Assembly (NCBI GenBank): GCA_002361775.1
Contig: DETV01000082.1
Coordinates: forward strand, 1 to 13,633
Length of the DNA: 13,633 bases
Direction: 5' to 3'
Source: Eubacterium sp. UBA3279
GTDB lineage: Bacteria > Bacillota > Clostridia > Lachnospirales > Lachnospiraceae
A program made the position numbers and the translations under genes. The first letter of the stretch is position 1. The number at the start of each line of letters is the position of its first letter. Shown here in pieces: positions 1-6,804 of this stretch. The notes beneath the pieces were generated by a model. It was not told the DNA's origin. It did no database searches and saw nothing but the letters and a program-made list of their open reading frames with translations.

Positions 1-1
1 G

Positions 2-20
2 CTCTTAGCTTTGCTAAGAG
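2..20 (-). terminator. Hairpin downstream of res, possible terminator
   Basis: Bases 2-9 (CTCTTAGC) pair perfectly with 13-20 around a 3-nt loop. The hairpin lies about 30 bp after the res stop codon on the minus strand, where a terminator for the restriction operon would be expected. The window ends at base 1, so a following T-tract cannot be checked. Confidence 0.4.
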
Positions 21-50
21 ATTTGTATCATATCCGATAAATAAAAATAC

Positions 51-2270
51 CTAAAACTCACTTTCAATCGGTTTCCAATTTTCATCCGACATTTGCTTTA
101 CATATTCTGTATTATTGATATATAAACGATTATCCTTATCTCGGACAAATCCCCATCTTAAATTTCGGTCGGCAGCATAATTTTTAAATGCATCAAATTT
201 GTTTTCAATTTGTCGATCAATATTTTTATCTTTTCCTTTTGCCTCGCCACCCTTTGTTTCAATTACCCATACCGTTCCATCTTTCTTCATAACAATATAA
301 TCCGCATAAAAAAGCCATTGATGTTTCAAACCATCCTTATATACAATGGAAAAATACTGTTGTCCGGTATCTCCATTTTTATATACCCATTCAATATCAT
401 CTTTTCTCTCACAATATTGCTCAAACAACATTTCACACGTACTACGTATAAGGCTAATAGCAAATCCAGAAGTATAATCATGATAAGCATTATTCAAATA
501 TTCTATTTCTTCTTTCACACCCGGGTCATATTTAAAGAAATCCTGTTCTGGAATTCGAAATATCATCGTTTTAGGAGCAACAGAAAATGATGTTTGCTGT
601 TCCATAACAGAAGTAACACTTCTAAAATCTTCTTTTAATATAGGTGCATTATTAATTACAAAAGCATAAAATTCTGCCGTCTCTAAAGCCAATAATTTCT
701 TTCTTGAATTCCCGCCTTTTCGAAATAGTCTTTCTAAAATAGTTTTTACCTTTGCTGTCGGCATACCTATTGCTGTTTTGATACTATCAACACTGTGAAG
801 TAACTGCATACCATGTTTATGGGTATCTACACGTTTTCTTGTAACAAAATATGATTTGCTTTCAGCAACCATATCAGTTCGTACAAACTGACCATGCAAT
901 GCTTGACCAAGTACCTCATCTCCGAAAACATATCCATGCCCCATTAGAATCTGTTTATTATTCTTTTTATCTGAACCGAGATGATATTTTGCAACAAAAG
1001 CATCATAAATTTTGTATAATACTTCACGCTCACCAAGCCCATTTGCTTCTAAATCACGCAGTTGCTTTTCTAATGTGAATGTTTTACATTTTTCTTTTAA
1101 AAATAATCTTCTCGTTTCATATGCTTTATCCATATTTGCAAGTAATCCAGTTTTGTATTTCTCATCAAAGGTAAATACAAAACAGAAATCCAATAGATCA
1201 TCATCATAATGTTTTGCTTCTGGCATACGTCGAATACGACCAATTGTCTGAATTTCGAACTGCTCGCTCATACCCTCTCGTAATTTAACCAGAATTTTTG
1301 CACGTGGACAGTCCCAACCCGTACTTATCGCTTGCTTCATCAGCAAAAACACTGGAGTAGCATCATTTTCTGACAAATTATCTGGAAGATCTTTTTTATC
1401 TTCACTCATCCACTTACTGACCATGCCATTGTCATAAGTATAACCCATAGACTCCAATTTTCGTTCTACCGCTAAAATTGTTTCTGGTTGACCATTTGGA
1501 AACTGTATTAAAACAAGTGGACGAATAATTCTTTTTCCATCTAATACTTCCACATATCGCTTTGCTATTGCCTTCCTCTTTTTATCAGCAATATCTAATA
1601 GATAATCATAATCATCTGTAATTTCAACATTATCAGCAATCCCTTCATTCACATAAAGAGCTTTTGTAATAAGTCCTTGATCAATAACATCCATTTCGTC
1701 AATCTCATAAAACTCATATCTGTTATTTTGAATTGCAGTCGCACTAACACGAATGATATTTTTTGCAGAAAAAGCATCAATAATTTTCTTTGCTTTTGCA
1801 GTATTATTAGAATGTTCCTCATCAATAATTACAATAAAATCAATTCCCTTGCGATGTGCATCCGCAATTCGATCAAAGAGATTTTTCCATTCACTCTCTC
1901 GAATAGCAGTATTCCCACGTTTAGTAACTAATTCCCAATTAATGAATGTTGTGCTTTCAGCTACAAAACCTTTTTGAAGAGCATCAAATAAATTTTGTGT
2001 TTTCCGGTAAGGTGCAACTTCTCCCATTTTCTTACGGCTTTGTTCTTCCAGATCACCTTTTCCCGGACACAACCATATAAATGCAGTATTGGAATTAACC
2101 TTATTTAAATACTCATCCGCGAATCCAATAAGGATGATTGTTTTACCAGACCCAGTAGGCGCTTTAATTACGATAGTCTGTTTACTATTGCTATCTGTTG
2201 TAAAATCAAGTAACTTGACTACTGTATCCTCCTGAAAATCAAAAAGATTTATTGTTAGTCCATTTACCAT
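51..2270 (-). CDS. res: Type III restriction endonuclease subunit Res (helicase plus nuclease)
   Basis: This is the ATP-dependent translocase and nuclease subunit of a Type III restriction-modification system. It acts in the cytoplasm in complex with Mod on unmodified DNA. The 739-aa protein shows superfamily 2 helicase motifs: Walker A APTGSGKT (37-44), motif II DEEH (150-153), motif III SAT (176-178), a motif V-like STGWDCP segment (316-322) and motif VI QTIGRIRR (341-348). The C-terminus carries a PD-(D/E)XK-type nuclease site, with D657 in FYADY and E671-T-K673. All key residues are present, so it should be active. Its ATG overlaps the mod stop by 7 bp and is preceded by GGGGAG, which points to translational coupling with mod. 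At 739 aa it is shorter than the roughly 970 aa of EcoP1I/EcoP15I Res, but compact Res proteins are common in Firmicutes. Confidence 0.93.
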   Translation of the reverse strand: MVNGLTINLFDFQEDTVVKLLDFTTDSNSKQTIVIKAPTGSGKTIILIGFADEYLNKVNSNTAFIWLCPGKGDLEEQSRKKMGEVAPYRKTQNLFDALQKGFVAESTTFINWELVTKRGNTAIRESEWKNLFDRIADAHRKGIDFIVIIDEEHSNNTAKAKKIIDAFSAKNIIRVSATAIQNNRYEFYEIDEMDVIDQGLITKALYVNEGIADNVEITDDYDYLLDIADKKRKAIAKRYVEVLDGKRIIRPLVLIQFPNGQPETILAVERKLESMGYTYDNGMVSKWMSEDKKDLPDNLSENDATPVFLLMKQAISTGWDCPRAKILVKLREGMSEQFEIQTIGRIRRMPEAKHYDDDLLDFCFVFTFDEKYKTGLLANMDKAYETRRLFLKEKCKTFTLEKQLRDLEANGLGEREVLYKIYDAFVAKYHLGSDKKNNKQILMGHGYVFGDEVLGQALHGQFVRTDMVAESKSYFVTRKRVDTHKHGMQLLHSVDSIKTAIGMPTAKVKTILERLFRKGGNSRKKLLALETAEFYAFVINNAPILKEDFRSVTSVMEQQTSFSVAPKTMIFRIPEQDFFKYDPGVKEEIEYLNNAYHDYTSGFAISLIRSTCEMLFEQYCERKDDIEWVYKNGDTGQQYFSIVYKDGLKHQWLFYADYIVMKKDGTVWVIETKGGEAKGKDKNIDRQIENKFDAFKNYAADRNLRWGFVRDKDNRLYINNTEYVKQMSDENWKPIESEF

Positions 2271-3928
2271 GACTCCCCTACCTCCCTGAGTTCGAAATTG
2301 AAGTAATAATCTGGAATAATATGAACATCTACATCCTTAAAAAGAGTATTCTGTTCTGTAGTAAACAATACATTTTTAGATACATACAATGCTTTTATAT
2401 CCGGATACTCTGCCCAACGAGCTGCAATATCATCTGCCTCATCATCATCCATTATCATAATATAATTATAATTGTCTAACTTTACACCATGCTCTAACTG
2501 AATCATCTCCTTAATATGATCAATCAACTTGTCAGAGAGATTTTCCTCATCTTTACAAACAAAGTCTGTATGATAATATTTTAAATTGGTAGGAATACCT
2601 TCAGAATAGCTGGTTCCATCGTCACGTTTTCCTGTAATGACTGTTTTTAAACGTGGATATGTGATTTTTTCACAGATTTCATTTTCATTGTTGGTACAGA
2701 GAATAAATCTACGATTACCACTATCTTCAACATTTAATTCCAGAACTGCCTGAGCGGTTGTTCCAGAACCTGCAAAAAAATCTAAAACCATAGCATTATT
2801 ATATGGCCACATTCGAACAATCTTCTTTATGAGTTGTGTTGGCTTGGGATAATCAAATTTCAACGTATCATCTTTCAGGATACTTTGTAATTCTCTTGTG
2901 GCTTTTTTGTTTCCCTCAAGTTCACTCCATAAATTTGATACAGCTTTTCTTTTATCCTGTAAATAAAATTTCTGATACACCTGCCATTTACCATTTGTTT
3001 TTTTCCAATATATTCGACCTTCCGATTCAAAATATTTATATCCCTCAGGATTACAAATCCATCTGCTCTCGTACCCAGTAGGACCAATTGGATAAACTAT
3101 CGTTCCATCTGGTGCTGTAATAGGAAAATACATATTCGGTCTGTCTTCCCTCCGATTTTCACCACCTGTTCTACGCAGAGGTCTAATTAAAAATCTTCCA
3201 TTTTCATCTTTCATATCATATATTTTTTGATCTTTTTCATTCAAAGGCAAACCATCCAATGCACACTGATTTATATCTTTACAATACACTAATATATAAT
3301 CAGATTCTCCAACGAGTGCTTTATTAACAACACCTGTATGTGTTCCGGTTGGTCTCGTTACTATTGATAAAAAGTTCATTTCTCCAAATATTTCATCACA
3401 TAGCATTTTTAATGAAGCAAGCTCATTATCTCCAATTGAAATGAATATGCAGCCCGTTTCGCCAAGCAATTCTTTAGCAATATCTAATCTACTCGACATA
3501 AATGATAGCCATTTACTATGTCTAAAACCGTCTTCTTTTTTTACAAAGCTATCATCATAAATGAAATCTTTATTGCCTGTATTATATGGTGGATCAATAT
3601 ATATTACATCTATTCTACCCTTGTGTGTTTTTTGTAATAACCGCAAACTATGCAAATTATCTCCTTCTAAAAGGAAATTATAATTTCCACCTTCATCAAT
3701 AGTTATTTCCTTTTCTTCACATTCTGTAAATACTGGAATATGAGTATGCATCATAACATCCACTGCTTCTTGATGCTTTTCCCATACAAGTCCATATTTT
3801 TTATCATTCAATTCTGCTTCTATTTCACCAAGAGCGATAAGCATATCATCATCGTCTTTATGATCTTCTTTAATCTTTTGCAAAAATTCCATCATTCTTT
3901 GTCGCTTTATCTGCGATAAATTAGGCAT
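2264..3928 (-). CDS. mod: Type III site-specific DNA adenine methyltransferase Mod
   Basis: This is the modification and recognition subunit of the Type III system, transferring a methyl group from S-adenosylmethionine to N6 of adenine. The 554-aa protein has the beta-class order: catalytic motif IV DPPY at 112-115 (IDPPYNTG), a central target-recognition region roughly 190-360, then the AdoMet-binding FFAGSGTT at 384-391. I start it at the ATG at 3928, encoding MPNLSQ, because GGAGG sits about 9 nt upstream and the ATG overlaps the stop of the XRE gene (ATGCCTAA). A reading frame open to 4030 would run through that regulator and is not needed. The end overlaps res by 7 bp. It is somewhat shorter than the classical Mod length of about 640 aa. 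No simple-sequence repeat of the kind that drives mod phase variation was seen. Confidence 0.93.
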   Translation of the reverse strand: MPNLSQIKRQRMMEFLQKIKEDHKDDDDMLIALGEIEAELNDKKYGLVWEKHQEAVDVMMHTHIPVFTECEEKEITIDEGGNYNFLLEGDNLHSLRLLQKTHKGRIDVIYIDPPYNTGNKDFIYDDSFVKKEDGFRHSKWLSFMSSRLDIAKELLGETGCIFISIGDNELASLKMLCDEIFGEMNFLSIVTRPTGTHTGVVNKALVGESDYILVYCKDINQCALDGLPLNEKDQKIYDMKDENGRFLIRPLRRTGGENRREDRPNMYFPITAPDGTIVYPIGPTGYESRWICNPEGYKYFESEGRIYWKKTNGKWQVYQKFYLQDKRKAVSNLWSELEGNKKATRELQSILKDDTLKFDYPKPTQLIKKIVRMWPYNNAMVLDFFAGSGTTAQAVLELNVEDSGNRRFILCTNNENEICEKITYPRLKTVITGKRDDGTSYSEGIPTNLKYYHTDFVCKDEENLSDKLIDHIKEMIQLEHGVKLDNYNYIMIMDDDEADDIAARWAEYPDIKALYVSKNVLFTTEQNTLFKDVDVHIIPDYYFNFELREVGESW

Positions 3929-4145
3929 TCTTACTACCTCCATTTTCATATGTAAAATCCAATATATCCGAAACATCACACTGTAAAGCCTTGCATATTT
4001 TTTCAACGCTCTCCAATGAAATATATTCATTTCTTTTCATTCTGGTAAGAATGTTAGCACTGATATTCGCTTCTTCTAAAATTCGGGAAGTTGTAATCCC
4101 TTTTTCTTTTGCCATTCTAAAGTATTTCTTATAGCTCACTGCCAT
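3921..4145 (-). CDS. Small XRE-family transcriptional regulator of the Type III system
   Basis: This 74-aa protein is almost entirely a Cro/C1-type helix-turn-helix domain. Visible features are the segment GITTSRILEEANISANILTRM (about residues 16-36), then EYISLESVEKICKALQCDVSDIL typical of the last two helices. I choose the ATG at 4145; GGAGG lies 7 nt upstream. A GTG directly before it (4148) is possible but too close to that site. It is the first gene of the xre-mod-res operon and its stop overlaps the mod start. The inferred role is control of its own operon through the palindrome at 4186-4207, comparable in logic to the C proteins of Type II systems. It resembles the regulator at 11352, with shared SY, NxYIS and C..L.C.V.DIL positions. 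Confidence 0.85.
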   Translation of the reverse strand: MAVSYKKYFRMAKEKGITTSRILEEANISANILTRMKRNEYISLESVEKICKALQCDVSDILDFTYENGGSKNA

Positions 4146-4183
4146 CACAAAACCTCCATATCAGACTCACCCGCTTATTCATT

Positions 4184-4212
4184 ATAATATCACGCATTCG
4201 TGAGATTGTCAT
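4184..4212 (-). promoter_or_regulatory. Promoter of the xre-mod-res operon
   Basis: On the minus strand, ATGACA (4207-4212) is followed by a 17-bp spacer and TATTAT (4184-4189). A TG one base before the -10 makes it an extended -10 promoter. It ends about 38 bp before the regulator start codon. A second -10 phasing (TATAAT at 4181-4186) is possible but would need a 20-bp spacer. Confidence 0.65.
4186..4207. promoter_or_regulatory. Palindromic operator candidate inside the promoter spacer
   Basis: TCACG (4190-4194) and CGTGA (4199-4203) form a perfect inverted repeat with a 4-bp centre. After one mismatched pair it extends by AAT/ATT on the outside. It sits between the -35 and -10 of the xre-mod-res promoter, so a bound dimer should block RNA polymerase. 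The neighbouring XRE protein is the obvious candidate ligand; this is inference. Confidence 0.5.
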
Positions 4213-4354
4213 TGGTTATTCCATTTATTTTCCTGTCTCACTGTCGGAAACTCCGGCAGTCAGAAAAGAAAATATGATAAAAGACTTTTCTCTGATTTCT
4301 ATATCAGCACCGAGGAATTGTTATCCCCCGGTACTGATATATTGTCAGGCATTT
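4213..4354. other. Intergenic junction between restriction operon and mobile element genes
   Basis: This gap marks a visible composition change from AT-rich restriction genes to higher-GC element genes. It holds two hairpins. The one at 4301-4340 is described separately. The other pairs ACTGTCGG (4240-4247) with CCGGCAGT (4253-4260) and has no T-tract. No open reading frame with a ribosome binding site was seen. Confidence 0.5.
4301..4340 (-). terminator. Hairpin after ssb, probable terminator
   Basis: A 15-bp stem (4301-4315 with 4326-4340) and 10-nt loop follow the ssb stop by about 15 nt. Both imperfect positions become G-U pairs when read as minus-strand RNA but A-C mismatches on the plus strand, which supports a minus-strand transcript hairpin. 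The following sequence is U-rich but lacks a compact U-tract, so it may instead be an RNA stability element. Confidence 0.5.
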
Positions 4355-4783
4355 TTACTCAAAAGGAAGTTCTTCTCCCTCCGGCACATTCATAAATCCA
4401 TCACTGTCTGTTGCAGCTTTTCCTTCTCCTGTGTCGACTCCGGTCTCTGCTTCATTTTTTGTTTTCGGACTGTCTGCAAATTCGTGTTCTTCCACAATTA
4501 CATCGGTGGTATAAACTGTTTTTCCATCTTTATCCTTATAACTTCCGGTACTGATCCTGCCAAGTATGGCAACTTTCATTCCCTTCCGGAGATATTTCTG
4601 GGCGAACTCTGCACCTTTTCCAAATACAACGCAGGAAATAAAATCTGCTTCCTGCTCACCGTCCTTCTTATATCTGCGGTTGACTGCCAGTGTATATCTG
4701 GCAACTGCCATATCGTTATCCTTTCCTCCGTATTTGATCTCGGGATTTCTTGTCAGACGTCCCATTAAAATCACTCTGTTCAT
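4355..4783 (-). CDS. ssb: Single-stranded DNA-binding protein
   Basis: It binds single-stranded DNA as an OB-fold oligomer, presumably protecting DNA of the mobile element during its processing. The 142-aa protein begins MNRVILMGRLTRNPEIKY, the classic SSB start, has an OB-fold to about residue 104 (including ADFISCVVFGKGAEF and the RISTGSY strand), then a short acidic linker and the tip EELPFE, a variant of the DDDIPF partner-docking tail. I start at 4783 because GGAGG lies 8 nt upstream; a frame open to 4810 adds MIKKMEENR, which overlaps the binding site. It is the last gene of the element operon seen here, 30 bp after the preceding small gene. Mobile elements often carry such an SSB paralogue beside the chromosomal one. 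Confidence 0.92.
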   Translation of the reverse strand: MNRVILMGRLTRNPEIKYGGKDNDMAVARYTLAVNRRYKKDGEQEADFISCVVFGKGAEFAQKYLRKGMKVAILGRISTGSYKDKDGKTVYTTDVIVEEHEFADSPKTKNEAETGVDTGEGKAATDSDGFMNVPEGEELPFE

Positions 4784-4813
4784 CCTGTTTTCCTCCATTT
4801 TCTTAATCATTCT

Positions 4814-5095
4814 TTACGCTGCGAAATCATTGTCCCACCGCATCGGTGTCAGTACAAATGCTCCTGCCGGATCATCGTCCGGGCTGAAAAAATCTTTGAT
4901 GTCGAAGTACATCTGGTCATAGCCTTCCGCCACACCGTCCTGATTGATATACTTGCTGAGATTGAAAATACATTTCTTCACTTCAAAATCAGTAGCCAGT
5001 GCAGCCACATAACGGAGTCTTTTAGTTGTAAACTCCAGATTCGGGCATCCAAAACAGTACAGTAACATCATCTGGTTGATATTCAGATTCTTCAT
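4814..5095 (-). CDS. Small hypothetical element protein (93 aa)
   Basis: I do not recognise the family. The 93-aa protein is probably soluble and has a C-F-G-C motif at residues 14-17, a basic TTKRLRYVAALATDFEVKKC segment, and an acidic C-terminal third (DIKDFFSPDDDPAGAF). The CxxC could bind metal but no second pair is present. It has a strong ribosome binding site (GGAGGTGA, about 7 nt before the ATG) and lies 30 bp upstream of ssb, so the two are probably co-transcribed. A terminator-like hairpin lies just upstream (5128-5167). Its placement suggests a role in element maintenance or transfer, which is only inference. Confidence 0.75.
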   Translation of the reverse strand: MKNLNINQMMLLYCFGCPNLEFTTKRLRYVAALATDFEVKKCIFNLSKYINQDGVAEGYDQMYFDIKDFFSPDDDPAGAFVLTPMRWDNDFAA

Positions 5096-5127
5096 TCTGC
5101 CTCACCTCCTCTCGCTGGATTATCTAT

Positions 5128-5167
5128 AAAAAAAGAGCATCAACCTTTATGTCGGCTCATGCTCTTT
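5128..5167 (-). terminator. Intrinsic terminator or attenuator inside the element operon
   Basis: On the minus strand, AAAGAGCAT (5159-5167) pairs perfectly with ATGCTCTTT (5132-5140) around an 18-nt loop, followed by a run of T. It comes 33 nt after the gene ending at 5200 and about 35 bp before the next start. No convincing promoter was found between it and that next gene, so it may reduce rather than end transcription into the 93-aa gene and ssb. Confidence 0.7.
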
Positions 5168-5199
5168 CTTTTCATTTTTACATTTTAATATTCATCCGG

Positions 5200-5499
5200 T
5201 TATGAAACTGACCGGATTATCTTTTTTACGATTTTGTTCAACCGGATCCCGTCTTGAAGTCCCAGCCGGTAGAAAAAAATCTCACTTTCTGCTCCACTGT
5301 CAAAAATAGCGTCACAGTATTCCCGGACTGCCTGCTGTTTATCCTCTGGAAGCAATGCCACCGCTTCCTCATATTTCTTTTCTACATCATCTTCTGTATC
5401 TGGTTCTTTCCCGGCTTTCATCTGACTGAATGCACTCTGCATCCGTTCCTGAATGATATTGTCCACAAATTCCTTCAATGCTTCCTCTTTCATCCTCAT
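5200..5499 (-). CDS. Small hypothetical helical protein (99 aa)
   Basis: I do not recognise the family with certainty. The 99-aa protein looks mostly helical and soluble. It has an acidic stretch at 32-46 (EPDTEDDVEKKYEEA), then LLPEDKQQAVREYCDAIF and a C-terminal GAESEIFFYRLGLQDGIRLNKIV, a pattern seen in small Firmicutes accessory proteins that end in an aromatic-rich helix. The first ATG at 5499 is chosen because it overlaps the previous stop as ATGA and has AAAGGG just upstream; an internal ATG at 5493 is the alternative. It is translationally coupled to the gene before it. Confidence 0.75.
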   Translation of the reverse strand: MRMKEEALKEFVDNIIQERMQSAFSQMKAGKEPDTEDDVEKKYEEAVALLPEDKQQAVREYCDAIFDSGAESEIFFYRLGLQDGIRLNKIVKKIIRSVS

Positions 5500-5777
5500 A
5501 CATCCCTTTCTATCTCACACACCAGACGTTCATAATCCAAGAACCCTCGGATATACATTTCCCGGCTGATATAGGCTTCTACTGCGTGTCTTGCCGATAC
5601 GATCCGGTCAATGATCGTCCAGAACTCATGTCCGTATTTCTCTATATATGATTTCAATTCATCCATCGTTTTCTCGCATTCCCCTTCCAGCTCGATCAGC
5701 TCCGGGTCAATCCGTAAATATGCCTCAAGCCTGATCTCATTCCAGTCAAAGTAGCTTTCCACCAATTCTCTTTTCAT
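5496..5777 (-). CDS. Small hypothetical protein (93 aa)
   Basis: I do not recognise the family. The 93-aa product begins MKRELVESYFDWNEIRLEAYLRI and is rich in charged helical sequence with several aromatic residues (Y, F, W), without signal peptide or membrane segment. The ATG at 5777 is preferred because AAAGGG lies upstream at good spacing; a frame open to 5825 would overlap the upstream gene and begins without a binding site. It overlaps the next gene by 4 bp (ATGA), and starts 26 bp after the CD1845-family gene. It belongs to the element operon running from tnpX to ssb. Confidence 0.72.
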   Translation of the reverse strand: MKRELVESYFDWNEIRLEAYLRIDPELIELEGECEKTMDELKSYIEKYGHEFWTIIDRIVSARHAVEAYISREMYIRGFLDYERLVCEIERDV

Positions 5778-5803
5778 AAGTGTGTTCCCTTTCTGCCCTT
5801 TTC

Positions 5804-6097
5804 CTATGTAAAAGAGCGAATCCATTCTTCCAAAAAGATGATTCCCGCAATCACGATTTCAACCATACATGGCAGGAGATAAAACAGGAATCCAGCCAAT
5901 ACCATTTTCAGGCATTCCCCGGAACTTTCCAGACCAAAGCCATAGCTCAGCAAAGCTGTCAGAAGAAAAATCCCTGCAATTCCCCGGAAGATAACTGCTG
6001 ATATTCCTGCAAGGAACTCCATAAACAGTCTTATGGCTGCCAGAGCAGCCATAACAGGCAGAAACATGATTTTCAAAATAAAATGTATGGCTTTCAT
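5804..6097 (-). CDS. CD1845-family small membrane protein
   Basis: This 97-aa hydrophobic protein begins MKAIHFILKIMFLPVMAAL, which matches the small membrane protein family named after C. difficile CD1845, found in clostridial conjugative elements. I see three hydrophobic stretches, about residues 5-27, 30-54 and 62-90, and a short charged end (EEWIRSFT). The function is not established; a link to the transfer apparatus is only suggested by its regular occurrence in such elements. AAGGAG precedes the ATG at good spacing. It lies 15 bp after the 62-aa gene and 26 bp before the 93-aa gene. The family call rests on remembered sequence resemblance. Confidence 0.75.
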   Translation of the reverse strand: MKAIHFILKIMFLPVMAALAAIRLFMEFLAGISAVIFRGIAGIFLLTALLSYGFGLESSGECLKMVLAGFLFYLLPCMVEIVIAGIIFLEEWIRSFT

Positions 6098-6112
6098 CCT
6101 GTCTTCTCCTTC

Positions 6113-6301
6113 CTATCCGGCATTCCTGTTCACATAGTTCTGATACTTCTCATATACAGAATCTGTCACACCGTTTTTGTAGATTTTCCGAATATCTGTG
6201 ATTTCTTCATCCTTTAAAAGTTTCAGCCATTCCAGAAGGTCTTTCCGGCTGTTGGCGAAATTACAGCACCGACCATCTGCATATTCAATCCGGTATCTCA
6301 T
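6113..6301 (-). CDS. Small hypothetical protein (62 aa)
   Basis: I do not recognise this 62-aa protein. It starts MRYRIEYADGRCCNFANSR, suggesting a short beta-hairpin, followed by a helix DLLEWLKLLKDEEITDIRKIYKNG and a basic C-terminus. The ATG at 6301 has a strong GGAGG about 8 nt upstream; the frame open to 6331 would extend into tnpV and lacks a binding site. It begins 10 bp after the tnpV stop, so it is almost certainly co-transcribed with it. Confidence 0.72.
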   Translation of the reverse strand: MRYRIEYADGRCCNFANSRKDLLEWLKLLKDEEITDIRKIYKNGVTDSVYEKYQNYVNRNAG

Positions 6302-6311
6302 AATCATCCTC

Positions 6312-6695
6312 CTACACATAGACCAGTTCATTCAGAATGACTTCATCCACTCTGTTGCGGATGTTATTTACCCTGCGGAGCCATTCCATCTGGTCTTTTC
6401 CCTTTAATTCCTCTGTGACACCTTCTGCTTCCATCATCTGATCCATCATGTTATCCCTGCGTTCCACACAGATTTCATTCAAATCAGCAAGATACGACCA
6501 GAGCTTCCCGGTCAGCATCAGCTGGGAATACAAAGCCTGCCGGTAATCTTTCAGATAATTCCTGCGTAGGCTTCCATAGAAACCAATATCTCTGGTTTCT
6601 TCCTCCACACGGATCAGCGGGATGTAATAATCTCCAACAAGTATATAATCCAGTCCATTTTTATCATCATGTATGATTGGCTCCAATTTTTTCAT
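6312..6695 (-). CDS. tnpV: Transposon-encoded protein TnpV
   Basis: This 127-aa protein matches the TnpV family of Tn4451-type elements. The family pattern is clear: GDYYIPLI (21-28), the basic GSLRRNYLKDYR (41-52), LWSYLADL (65-72), and QMEWLRRVNNIRNR (102-115), ending in NELVYV. The biochemical role of TnpV is not known; it is normally found directly after the large serine recombinase gene, as here, with 109 bp between them. The length is typical. AAGGTG precedes the ATG. The intervening 6696-6804 holds a 7-bp hairpin (6728-6734 with 6752-6758) and no gene. Confidence 0.88.
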   Translation of the reverse strand: MKKLEPIIHDDKNGLDYILVGDYYIPLIRVEEETRDIGFYGSLRRNYLKDYRQALYSQLMLTGKLWSYLADLNEICVERRDNMMDQMMEAEGVTEELKGKDQMEWLRRVNNIRNRVDEVILNELVYV

Positions 6696-6804
6696 GCGTC
6701 ACACCTTCCTTTTATCTTGCCTTTCCCCTGCCTCTGTGCTAACATAATTTTGAGGCAGTGGCAGAAATGCCCCGGCTTTGGTTTTAAGGCTTCGGTTCTA
6801 TTTG

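Noticed and set aside
3929..4030. N-terminal extension of mod to 4030
   Set aside because: It would overlap most of the first part of the XRE gene and has no ribosome binding site; the ATG at 3928 has GGAGG and a coupled overlap.
4274..4768. Plus-strand open frame of 164 codons opposite ssb
   Set aside because: It is antisense to a clear SSB gene, contains no known motif and is a shadow frame.
5194..5228. Hairpin ATCCGGT/ACCGGAT followed by T-run on the plus strand
   Set aside because: It looks like a terminator for plus-strand transcription, but no plus-strand gene leads into it and it overlaps the end of a minus-strand gene; probably chance or incidental.
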